Positions 33,801 through 41,882 of a stretch of DNA of 64,000 nucleotides are shown here, piece by piece. A model generated the notes under the pieces. The model had not been told where the DNA came from. It was given only the letters and a program-made list of their open reading frames with translations, and ran no database searches. Made by a program: the position numbers and the translations under genes. Origin of the DNA: Streptomyces sp. NBC_00178. Its GTDB lineage: Bacteria > Actinomycetota > Actinomycetes > Streptomycetales > Streptomycetaceae. Positions within the stretch are counted from its first letter, which is position 1, and every line of letters begins with the position of its first letter. Where the stretch lies: the NCBI RefSeq assembly GCF_036206005.1, contig NZ_CP108143.1, positions 2,914,001-2,978,000 of the forward strand, written 5' to 3'.

Positions 33801-35816
33801 TCAGGCCGGGCCCACCGGGAAGATCCGCCGCACCACCCGCTCCGCCGCCCTCCCGTCGTCGTACGGGCAGAAGCGGCTGCGGAAGGCGGCGCGCAGGGCC
33901 GTCGCCTCCGGGGAACGCCAGGCACCGGTGCGCAGGAGCTCGAACAGCTCGTCCTGGGTGGTGGCCACCGCTCCGGGTGTGTCCCCGGGCCGCCCGGACA
34001 GCAGGTCGACGTAGGTTCCGCGCGATGCCCGGTACGCCTCCCAGTCGGGCGCGTAGGTGATGACCGGCCGGTCCAGGCACGCGTAGTCGAACACGAGGGA
34101 CGAGTAGTCGCTGATCAGCCCGTCGGAGGCGACGCAGAGTTCCTCGACGCTCGGATGCCCGGTGACGTCGACGACCCGCTCCGTCGCCTCCGTCCCGGCC
34201 GAGCGCCCGTAGAAGTAGTGGGCGCGTACCAGCAGCACTCCGCCGGGGCCGAGTGCGCGGGCCAGGCGCGCCACGTCCACCAGCGGGACGAACCCCCTGC
34301 GGTAGTCCCGGTGGGTCGGCGCGTACAGCAGGACGGTCGCCCCGGGCGCGATGCCGAGCTCCGCCCGGGCCTTCGCCGTCCGTTCCGCCGTGGCGGTGCA
34401 CAGGACGTCGTTGCGCGGATAGCCGTAGGGCAGCTGCTCGTACGTCGAGGGGTACACCCGGTCCCAGATCTCGGAGCTGTGCGGGTTGGCGGAGAGGCTG
34501 AAGTCCCACTGGTCGGTGTGCGCCACGATCCGCCCGAAGTCGACTCCCCCGGTCAGCGCCGGATACGGGTACTGGTCCAGGCCCATCGTCTTCAGCGGCG
34601 TCCCGTGGTGGGTCTGGAGGTAGACCTGGCCCCGGCGTTTGGTGAAGCCCCCCGGAAAACTCGAGTTGTTGACGAGGTACGTCGCGGTGGCCATGGTCCG
34701 CCAGTAGGCGCGCGAGCCCTCGATGACGTACGGCACGCCCGGCGGCATCCGGTCCCGGTGCCGGGAGGAGACGACCCAGACGCCCCTGATGTGCGGGACA
34801 AGTTCCCGGGCCTTGGCGTAGACGGCGGCGGGATTGCACGCCACACCCCGGTTCCAGTAGGCCGCGTAGACGGCGAGGCGGGGATCCAGCGGGCGGTGCA
34901 GGTCGGCCCGGTAGAGGACCCGCATCAGCCGGGCGCGTACCGACTTGTGGACGGCGCGCAGGACGGCGCGCGCCCGGCTGCGCGCGGCACCGACGGCCGC
35001 CCGGACGCGGTACGCGGTGTACGTGCCGGGCAGACCGGCCGCGCGGAAGAAGGCGGCGCGGTCGGCCGGGGCGATGCGGTCCCGGTCGCCGAGCACCTCC
35101 GTCAGGTGCGCGGTGCGCGCCGCGGCCGCCCGCGGGTCGCCGCCGGTCGCGCCGGCCAGCCGGTCGTGGGCGTCGATCACCGCGAAGTGCGCGCGGCCCG
35201 GCGTCGTGGCGGGTGTGCCCCTGCGGCGCGGCCGGTGGCGGACGCAGACCCGGTCGAGCCGGGCCAGGGTCCCCGCGTCCGCGGCGAGGAACAGGGCACG
35301 GTGGACGGGCACGACATCGCCGTACAGGCCCTCGGTGAAGCGGAGTCCGGCGTCGTCCCGGAAGGCCCGGCGGATCACCTGGCCGCGGGCGGCCGGAATC
35401 GCGGGGCCCGGTCGCGGCGTGCCCCGCCAGTCGACGCACTCGTGCCCCACGCCCAGCACGTCCGGCCGGTCCGCCGTCAGCCGTGCGGCGATCTCCGCGC
35501 CCGCACCAGGGAGCAGCAGGTCGTCGCCGTCCAGGAAGAGCAGGTACGTCCCCCGGGCCGCCGCCGCACCGGCGTTGCGGGCGGTGCCGGCGTCCCAGGG
35601 GCCGTCGAGCGTGAGCACGCTCAGGCGGGGGTCGCGCGCCGCGCACTCGCGGGCGACGGCGAGTTCCGGCGCACCGGCCGCGTCGCCGGAGCCCACGGCG
35701 ATCAGCTCCAGCTCCACCGGTCCGCCCCCGGGAGCCTCCTGTGCGGTCACGGAGTCCAGAGCGGCCCTCAGATACCCGTGGGCATGGTGGGCGGACACGA
35801 CGACACTGAGGAGCAT
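33801..35816 (-). CDS. GT2 / CDP-glycerol-type glycerophosphotransferase fusion (671 aa)
   Basis: It starts at ATG 35816. The GT2-like domain (about 1-220) keeps the LFLDGDDLL motif, but the first signature is altered (LIAVGSGDAAG in place of VVDDGS). The TagF-type domain (about 310-665) is intact, with QTHHGTPLKTMG, GYPRNDVL, YAPTHRDY, RAHYF and TDYSSLVFDY. The sequence and the QTHHGT variant resemble the 744-residue enzyme at 22241 more than the long paralogues. It is first in a minus-strand operon with the two methyltransferases (gap 77 nt) and divergent from the 1139-residue gene. Confidence 0.86.
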   Translation of the reverse strand: MLLSVVVSAHHAHGYLRAALDSVTAQEAPGGGPVELELIAVGSGDAAGAPELAVARECAARDPRLSVLTLDGPWDAGTARNAGAAAARGTYLLFLDGDDLLLPGAGAEIAARLTADRPDVLGVGHECVDWRGTPRPGPAIPAARGQVIRRAFRDDAGLRFTEGLYGDVVPVHRALFLAADAGTLARLDRVCVRHRPRRRGTPATTPGRAHFAVIDAHDRLAGATGGDPRAAAARTAHLTEVLGDRDRIAPADRAAFFRAAGLPGTYTAYRVRAAVGAARSRARAVLRAVHKSVRARLMRVLYRADLHRPLDPRLAVYAAYWNRGVACNPAAVYAKARELVPHIRGVWVVSSRHRDRMPPGVPYVIEGSRAYWRTMATATYLVNNSSFPGGFTKRRGQVYLQTHHGTPLKTMGLDQYPYPALTGGVDFGRIVAHTDQWDFSLSANPHSSEIWDRVYPSTYEQLPYGYPRNDVLCTATAERTAKARAELGIAPGATVLLYAPTHRDYRRGFVPLVDVARLARALGPGGVLLVRAHYFYGRSAGTEATERVVDVTGHPSVEELCVASDGLISDYSSLVFDYACLDRPVITYAPDWEAYRASRGTYVDLLSGRPGDTPGAVATTQDELFELLRTGAWRSPEATALRAAFRSRFCPYDDGRAAERVVRRIFPVGPA

Positions 35817-35916
35817 GGCAGCCGAGCGTAGTGCGGCCCGCGCCGCCCGCCCTACGGATCTTCACCCGTTCGGGTCAACGGCGTGACCCCCGGCGCTCCC
35901 CCGGGTTGAGCCGTAC

Positions 35917-38900
35917 ATGAAGCCACTCCTCAGCGTCGTCGTCCCCGTGCACAACGTCGAGGACTACCTGCGGGAGTGCCTCGCCTCGCTGGCCGGCCAG
36001 TCCCTGAAGGACATCGAGGTGGTGCTGGTCGACGACGGCTCGACGGACGGGAGCCGCCGCATCGCGGAGGACTTCGCGTCACGGGACGCTCGCTTCCGCT
36101 GCGTCCACCAGCCCAACGCCGGGCTGAGCGCCGCCCGCAACACGGGGGTCTCCCACACCGACCCGGGGGTGCCGTACCTGGCGTTCGCCGACAGCGACGA
36201 CGTACTCGTCCACGACGCGTACGAACGGATGCTGGCGTCCCTGGAGTCGACGGGATCGGACCTGGTCACCGGCAACGTGTGGCGGCTGGACGAGCAGGGC
36301 AGGCAGCAGGCCTGGCAGTACCGCTGGCTGACCGGCGACCGCCCGCGCACCCACATCACCCGCGACCCGCGGCTGCTGGCCGACCGGGTCGCGTGGAACA
36401 AGGTGTTCCGGCGCACGTTCTGGGACCGGCACGCCTTCTCCTTCCCGGTCGGCCGGCTCTACGAGGACACGCCGGTGATGATCCCCGCGCACTACCTCGC
36501 CGACGCGGTGGACGTCCTGCACGAACACGTCTACCTCTGGCGGGTGCGGGAGGGCTCGATCACCCGGCGGCGCACCGACGTCCGGGGCGTCCGGGACCGC
36601 ATCGCGGCCTGCGAGCGGGTCAGCGCGTTCCTCGCGGACCGCGGTCCCGGGCAGCGGCTGCGCTACGACGCCTCGTGCCTGCGCGACGACTTCGTGTACT
36701 TCCTGGAAGGGCTGCCGATGGGCGGCCCCGAATACCGCGCGGCCTTCATGGAGGACGCGGGCGCCTTCCTCGACCGCGCGGGCGACGCGGCCCTGACCGG
36801 TCTGCCCGCCGAGGCCCGGATCAGGTGGCGGCTGGTCCGGGAGCGCCGGCTCGGCGAGCTGCTGGCCGTCCTGGCCTTCGAACGCGCCGACGGCAGCGGC
36901 ACGTTCACCGTCACGGGACCGCCGGGGAGGCGGCGCGCCGCCCATCCCGGGGTGGCGGGTGCCGGCAACGTGTCGGCGCGGCTCGGCAGCGGCGATCTGC
37001 CCGTGGTGGCCCGGCTGACGGAGTCCTCCTGGGGCGCCGACGGCCGGCTGCGGCTGCGCGGCTACGCCTACGTCCGCAACCTCCCGGCGGACACGGCCCT
37101 GCGGTCGCTGAAGGCGGGGCTGGTGAAGGAGGCGGGCGGCAGACGGCTGCGGGCCGTGCCCGTCCGCACGGTGCGGACCGACCTGGCCACGGCGGACTCC
37201 GGCCAGTCGCTGCACCGCTACGACCACGCGGGCTTCGAGATGGTCCTGGATCCGGGGCGGCTGGGGACCGGCACCTGGCAGGTGGGCGTGGTCCTCGCCG
37301 GGCACGGCACCGTGCGCCGGGCCGCCCTGCGCGCCACGGAGGCGGCGGCCGCGCAGCCGCTGGTCCACGACCTGGGCGACGGGCTGCGCGCCGTGCTCGG
37401 CTACCGGGACGGCCGACTGGAACTGGCCGTCGAGCGGCTGCCGGCACTGGCCCTCGCCCATGACGGCGGAGCGGAGACCGCGGAACTGACCGGCCGGCTG
37501 TACGGCGGCGCGCGCCCGGACACCCTCGTGCTCAGCCGTGACGGTTCGGCGGGGCACGCCTGCCCGGTACGGATCACGGACGGCGGCCCCGGCGGCCCGG
37601 AGGAGGCGCACTTCCGCGTCCGCGTGCCGCTCGCGGCACTCGCGGCCGAGGCCGGACCGCCCCCCGTCGCCTCCCCCGGGGAGACCCCGCCGCCCGGTGC
37701 GCGGTGGCGGGCCGTGCTCCTGACCGACGGGGGCGGCCAGGTGCCCCTCGCCGCCGCGCCGGACATGGCGCCGCCCCTCTTCGCCGACGCGGCGGGCCAC
37801 CTGGTGGCGGAGGTGACCGGCGAACCCCTCGTGACCGGCGCCTCGGCCGCGCCGGACGGCGGACTGCGGATCGAAGGGCTCGGGACCGGAGCCCTGGTGC
37901 TGCGTCACACCACCCTCGGCGAGACGGTGACCGTCCCCGCCGAGGAGCGGGACGGACGCTTCCGCGCCGTACTCGCCGAGCCGCCCCGCGAAGGGGACTG
38001 GGAGCTGTCCCTCGACGGCCGGCCCGTCCGCGTGACCGGCCTGCTCGCCGCCCGGCTGCCGGTCGCCGCCGGCGGTGACCGCTTCCGGCTCGGCCGGCGG
38101 CACGGCGACCGGCTGACCGTGCGCTGCGCGCCGCCGCTCGGGGACGCGGAGCGCAGCGCCCACCGCCGCGCCCGGCTGCGCTCGGCGCACTACCCGGCGC
38201 AGCGCGGACTGCCCCTGAGGGACGCGGTGCTCTACGCGGGAAACGGCGCGCCGCGCGCCGTCCACGCCGAGATCGTGCGCCGGGGCGCGGACGCGGAACA
38301 CCTCTGGGTCACCGACGGATCGGCGGGCGACGCCGCCCGTGTACCGGCCACCGCAGTCCCGGTCGTGGCGCACGGCGCCGCGTGGCACGAGGCGCTGGCC
38401 CGCGCGCGCCACGTCGTCGCGGCGGGCCCCCTGCCCGCGTGGTTCGAGCGCCGCCCGGGCCAGACGGTCGTGCAGACCTGGCACGGCGCCCCGCTCGGCC
38501 GGTTCGGCCTGGACCTCGCGGGCACCCTGTACGCCGACCACCAGCACCTGGACACGCTGGCCGCCGGCGCGGCCCAGTGGTCGGTCCTGGTCTCCCCGAG
38601 CAGCTTCGCGACCCCCCACCTGCGCCGGGCACTGGCCTACGGGGGCGAGGTCCTGGAGGCGGGCTCCCCGGCCGGTGACCTGCTGTGCGCACCGGACCGG
38701 GACGGAACGGCCGAGCGGGTGCGCGGGGCGCTGGGCATCCCGGAGGGGCACCGCGTGGTGCTCCACGCCCCGACGTACCGGGACCACCTCGCGCACGCCC
38801 CGCGCAGCCTCCCCGCCGGCTCGCCGCCGCTGTACCGCTGGGACCCCGCACTCGATCACGCGGAACTGGCGCGGTCGCTCGACGGGCGCACCACGGTGCT

Positions 38901-39336
38901 GGTCCGCAGGCATCCCCGGGTCACGGGGAGCGTGCCGGCACACCCCGCGCTGCGGGACGTGTCCGGGCATCCGGACGTCGCCGAGCTGCTGCTGATCGCC
39001 GACGTGCTGGTCACCGACTACGCGGGGCTGGCCTTCGACTTCGCGCACACCGGCCGCCCGATGCTCTTCCACACCTACGACCTGGAGCACTACCGGGACA
39101 CCGTGCGCGGCTTCTGCCTCGACTTCGAGACGCGCGCGCCCGGGCCCCTCCTCGTCAGCACCCAGGAGGTGGCCCAGGCGCTGCGGGCCACCCCGGCGTC
39201 GGCGGCCCTGCACGCGGACGCCTACGAGAGCTTCCGGCGGGACTTCTGCGGTCCGGCCGACGGCGGTGCCGCCCGCCGCGTCGTGGACCGGCTCCTCGAC
39301 GGGGCGCCGGAGGACTCGCGGCCGCTCAGCCCTTGA
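35917..39336 (+). CDS. GT2 / degenerate CDP-glycerol-type transferase fusion (1139 aa)
   Basis: It starts at ATG 35917. The architecture is the same as the 1150-residue protein: an intact GT2 domain (VLVDDGSTDGS, FADSDD; about 1-230), a helical/beta middle, and a TagF-type domain (about 800-1120) that aligns along its whole length. Several family signatures of the last domain have changed: HGAPLGR for HGTPLKR, GSPAGD for GYPRND, RRHPR for RRHYL and TDYAGLAFDF for TDYSSLMFDF. The framework is well kept (HTYDLEHYRDT is shared). The GT2 half is probably active, while the polymerase half may be inactive or have a new role. It converges on and overlaps the TetR gene by 11 bp. Confidence 0.85.
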   Translation: MKPLLSVVVPVHNVEDYLRECLASLAGQSLKDIEVVLVDDGSTDGSRRIAEDFASRDARFRCVHQPNAGLSAARNTGVSHTDPGVPYLAFADSDDVLVHDAYERMLASLESTGSDLVTGNVWRLDEQGRQQAWQYRWLTGDRPRTHITRDPRLLADRVAWNKVFRRTFWDRHAFSFPVGRLYEDTPVMIPAHYLADAVDVLHEHVYLWRVREGSITRRRTDVRGVRDRIAACERVSAFLADRGPGQRLRYDASCLRDDFVYFLEGLPMGGPEYRAAFMEDAGAFLDRAGDAALTGLPAEARIRWRLVRERRLGELLAVLAFERADGSGTFTVTGPPGRRRAAHPGVAGAGNVSARLGSGDLPVVARLTESSWGADGRLRLRGYAYVRNLPADTALRSLKAGLVKEAGGRRLRAVPVRTVRTDLATADSGQSLHRYDHAGFEMVLDPGRLGTGTWQVGVVLAGHGTVRRAALRATEAAAAQPLVHDLGDGLRAVLGYRDGRLELAVERLPALALAHDGGAETAELTGRLYGGARPDTLVLSRDGSAGHACPVRITDGGPGGPEEAHFRVRVPLAALAAEAGPPPVASPGETPPPGARWRAVLLTDGGGQVPLAAAPDMAPPLFADAAGHLVAEVTGEPLVTGASAAPDGGLRIEGLGTGALVLRHTTLGETVTVPAEERDGRFRAVLAEPPREGDWELSLDGRPVRVTGLLAARLPVAAGGDRFRLGRRHGDRLTVRCAPPLGDAERSAHRRARLRSAHYPAQRGLPLRDAVLYAGNGAPRAVHAEIVRRGADAEHLWVTDGSAGDAARVPATAVPVVAHGAAWHEALARARHVVAAGPLPAWFERRPGQTVVQTWHGAPLGRFGLDLAGTLYADHQHLDTLAAGAAQWSVLVSPSSFATPHLRRALAYGGEVLEAGSPAGDLLCAPDRDGTAERVRGALGIPEGHRVVLHAPTYRDHLAHAPRSLPAGSPPLYRWDPALDHAELARSLDGRTTVLVRRHPRVTGSVPAHPALRDVSGHPDVAELLLIADVLVTDYAGLAFDFAHTGRPMLFHTYDLEHYRDTVRGFCLDFETRAPGPLLVSTQEVAQALRATPASAALHADAYESFRRDFCGPADGGAARRVVDRLLDGAPEDSRPLSP

Positions 39337-39931
39337 GCGCGCGGACCGCCGAGGCGGCCAGATCGTCCAGGTAGCCCTTCGGGAGGCTGCCGCGGACGAC
39401 GGCCAGACGCCAGTAGAGCGGCCCGACGATGAGGTCGAGCGCCCGGTCCGGATCGCTGCCCTCGGGAAGCTCGCCGCGTGCGACCGCCTCGCGCACGACC
39501 ACGGCGGCCACGCCCTGCTGCGGGTCGAGCAGGGCGGCCTTGATGGCGTCGGAGATCTCCGGGCTGCGGGCCGCCTCGACCAGCAGATCCGGGATCACCT
39601 GCGAGGCGAGGGGGTGCCTCAGCGCGTACGAGGCCAGTTCGAGCACGGCCCGGACGTCCCCGTACAGCGACCCGGTGGCGGGCGCCGGCATGCCCTGTGC
39701 CGCGACGGCCGCCACCAGGTCCAGGACGAGGTGCAGCTTGGACTTCCAGCGCCGGTAGACGGCGGTCTTGCCCACCCCCGCGCGGCGGGCGATGCCCTCG
39801 ATCGACATCCGGGCGAATCCCACGGCGGCCAGCTCCTCGAAGACGGCGACACGGATCGCGTCGGTCACGTCCTCCCGCAGCACCGCGGCGCCCGCCGGGG
39901 TGCGGCGCCCGGTTCGCCGTTCGGTGTTCAT
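39326..39931 (-). CDS. TetR-family transcriptional regulator
   Basis: A 201-residue protein from ATG 39931. The N-terminal helix-turn-helix (about 18-65) reads FARMSIEGIARRAGVGKTAVYRRWKSK in segments typical of TetR, and the C-terminal two thirds is the all-helical ligand-binding domain. It is divergent from the TagG-like permease gene with 139 bp between the starts and overlaps the 1139-residue transferase gene at its 3' end, so it is likely to control export and perhaps its own gene. The ligand is unknown. Confidence 0.92.
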   Translation of the reverse strand: MNTERRTGRRTPAGAAVLREDVTDAIRVAVFEELAAVGFARMSIEGIARRAGVGKTAVYRRWKSKLHLVLDLVAAVAAQGMPAPATGSLYGDVRAVLELASYALRHPLASQVIPDLLVEAARSPEISDAIKAALLDPQQGVAAVVVREAVARGELPEGSDPDRALDLIVGPLYWRLAVVRGSLPKGYLDDLAASAVRALKG

Positions 39932-39947
39932 CTGCCGAATGATAGAC

Positions 39948-39993
39948 CGTAACGACGAAACGGTTGCGTTGCGACGCACAAACGTCCTACTGT
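39948..39993 (+). promoter_or_regulatory. Putative tagG-like promoter with overlapping inverted repeat
   Basis: A -35-like TTGCGT (39964-39969) and a -10-like TACTGT (39988-39993) are separated by 18 bp, upstream of the permease start at 40071. An imperfect inverted repeat, CGTAAC (39948-39953) and GTTGCG (39963-39968), five of six bases symmetric, overlaps the -35 and is a candidate TetR operator. This is read by eye only. Confidence 0.35.
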
Positions 39994-40070
39994 CAGCGTC
40001 ACGACGATACGGTCCCGTCCCCACCGCCCGGATCGTCCGCCCCTCCCCAAGCCCCCCGTCGAAAGCGAAC

Positions 40071-41012
40071 GTGGTGAGCCAGACAGCAGCACCGCCGGCC
40101 CCGGTGGACACCGCATCTCCCACCCTCCTCCCCGTGTACGAGCCCGGCGAGCTGGCCGCGCTCGCCGCCCGGCACGGGCTCACCGTCAGCGGGGCCCGGC
40201 CGACCCTCGGGGAGTACATCCGGCAGCTCTGGGGGCGCAGGCACTTCATCACCGCCTTCGCCACCGCCAAGCTGACCGCCCAGTACAGCCAGGCGAAGCT
40301 CGGCCAGATCTGGCAGATCATGACGCCGCTGCTCAACGCGACGGTCTACTACTTCATCTTCGGCGTCCTGATGAACACCAAGCACGGAGTCCCCGACTTC
40401 GTGCCCTTCCTCGTCACCGGCGTCTTCATCTGGACCTTCACCTCCAGCTCGATCACGGCCGGCACCCGGGCCATCAGCGGCAACACCGGCCTCGTGCGGG
40501 CGCTGCACTTCCCCCGGGCGTCGCTGCCGATCGCGCTGGCCATCCAGCAACTGCAGCAACTGCTCTTCTCTCTGGGCGCGCTGTTCCTGATCCTGCTCGT
40601 GTTCGGCCAGTACCCGCAGCCCTCCTGGCTGCTGGCGGTCCCCGCACTCGCCCTCCAGGCGGTGTTCAACACCGGCGTCTCCATGGTCATGGCGCGGCTC
40701 GCCGCCAGGACACCAGACATCGCGCAGCTCACCCCCTTCATCCTGCGCACCTGGATGTACGCCTCCGGCGTCATGTGGAGCCTCGACACGCTGCTTTCCG
40801 GGGACCGCGTGCCCCGGCTCGTCCTGCTCGCGCTCGAATGCAACCCGGCCGCCGTCTACATCGACCTGATGCGCTACGCCCTGATCGACAGCTTCACCGG
40901 CGCGCAGCTGCCCCCGCACGTGTGGGCCGTCGCCGCGGGCTGGGCGCTCGTCGCCGGCGTCGGCGGCTTCGTCTACTTCTGGAAGGCCGAGGAGAGGTAC
41001 GGACGTGGCTGA
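40071..41012 (+). CDS. TagG-type polysaccharide/teichoic acid ABC exporter, membrane subunit
   Basis: A 313-residue ABC-2 type permease from GTG 40071 (the next codon is also GTG). A 50-residue cytoplasmic tail precedes six hydrophobic helices (first about 85-105, last about 290-305). The amphipathic stretch LGEYIRQLWGRRHFI and the AKLTAQYSQAKLGQIWQI coupling helix are typical of TagG/Wzm proteins, which move lipid-linked polymers from the inner to the outer face of the membrane. The ATPase gene overlaps its 3' end by 8 bp. It lies at the end of the polymer locus and probably exports its product. Confidence 0.92.
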   Translation: MVSQTAAPPAPVDTASPTLLPVYEPGELAALAARHGLTVSGARPTLGEYIRQLWGRRHFITAFATAKLTAQYSQAKLGQIWQIMTPLLNATVYYFIFGVLMNTKHGVPDFVPFLVTGVFIWTFTSSSITAGTRAISGNTGLVRALHFPRASLPIALAIQQLQQLLFSLGALFLILLVFGQYPQPSWLLAVPALALQAVFNTGVSMVMARLAARTPDIAQLTPFILRTWMYASGVMWSLDTLLSGDRVPRLVLLALECNPAAVYIDLMRYALIDSFTGAQLPPHVWAVAAGWALVAGVGGFVYFWKAEERYGRG

Positions 41013-41805
41013 CACCGCCGACACCCGTGTGCCCACCGTCGTCGTCGACGACGTCCACATCACCTACACCGTGAACGGCGCCCGCACAGGCCGCGGCAGC
41101 GCCACCTCCGCGCTGAACCGGATCGTGTCGCGCAAGCAGCCCCGGGGAGCACGCGAGGTGCACGCCGTGAAGGGCGTCAGCTTCGCCGCGTACAAGGGCG
41201 AGGCGATCGGGCTGATCGGTTCCAACGGTTCCGGGAAGTCGACATTGCTCAAGGCCATCGCGGGTCTCCTGCCGCCGTCGAAGGGCCGGGTCCACACCCA
41301 GGGCCAGCCCTCGCTGCTCGGTGTGAACGCCGCCCTGATGAGCGACCTGACCGGGGAGCGCAACGTCGTGCTCGGCGGACTGGCCATGGGGATGACGCGC
41401 GAACAGATCCGCGAGCGCTACCAGTCCATCGTCGACTTCTCCGGCATCAACGAGAAGGGCGACTTCATCACCCTGCCGATGCGCACCTACTCCTCCGGCA
41501 TGGGCGCCCGGCTGCGCTTCTCCATCGCCGCCGCCAAGAGCCACGACGTCCTGCTGATCGACGAGGCCCTGTCCACCGGCGACGCGAAGTTCCAGCGGCG
41601 CAGCAGGGACCGCATCATGGAGCTCCGCGAGGAGGCCGGCACGGTGTTCCTGGTCAGCCACAGCAACAGGTCGATCACCGACACCTGCGACCGCGCGATC
41701 TGGCTGGAGGCGGGCACCCTCCGGATGGACGGCCCGGCCGAGGACGTGGTCGCCGCCTACGAGGAGTTCACCGGCCCGGCGAAGCCGAAGAGGCCGAAGA
41801 AGTAA
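41005..41805 (+). CDS. TagH-type polysaccharide/teichoic acid ABC exporter, ATPase subunit
   Basis: A 266-residue ABC ATPase starting at GTG 41005 with GGAGAGG upstream. Motifs are Walker A GSNGSGKST (about 72-80), signature YSSGMGARL, Walker B VLLIDEALSTGD and the switch histidine VSHSNRSI. The N-terminal insertion (about 18-50, basic) before the HAVKGVSF strand is a feature of the TagH/Wzt group. There is no C-terminal substrate-recognition domain of the kind seen in some Wzt proteins. Together with the permease it should export the polymer made by the cluster. A perfect 21-bp hairpin follows. Confidence 0.92.
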   Translation: MADTADTRVPTVVVDDVHITYTVNGARTGRGSATSALNRIVSRKQPRGAREVHAVKGVSFAAYKGEAIGLIGSNGSGKSTLLKAIAGLLPPSKGRVHTQGQPSLLGVNAALMSDLTGERNVVLGGLAMGMTREQIRERYQSIVDFSGINEKGDFITLPMRTYSSGMGARLRFSIAAAKSHDVLLIDEALSTGDAKFQRRSRDRIMELREEAGTVFLVSHSNRSITDTCDRAIWLEAGTLRMDGPAEDVVAAYEEFTGPAKPKRPKK

Positions 41806-41807
41806 TG

Positions 41808-41854
41808 ACGCGTCCCCCGGGACGGGCCGTGAAGGCCCGTCCCGGGGGACGCGT
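41808..41854. terminator. Bidirectional terminator between tagH-like gene and NAD-glutamate dehydrogenase gene
   Basis: A perfect 21-bp inverted repeat (arms 41808-41828 and 41834-41854) with a 5-nt GTGAA loop lies between two convergent genes, 3 bp after one stop and 29 bp after the other. Confidence 0.88.
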
Positions 41855-41882
41855 GTGTCGCGGCCCCGAGGGCCGCCCGGGG

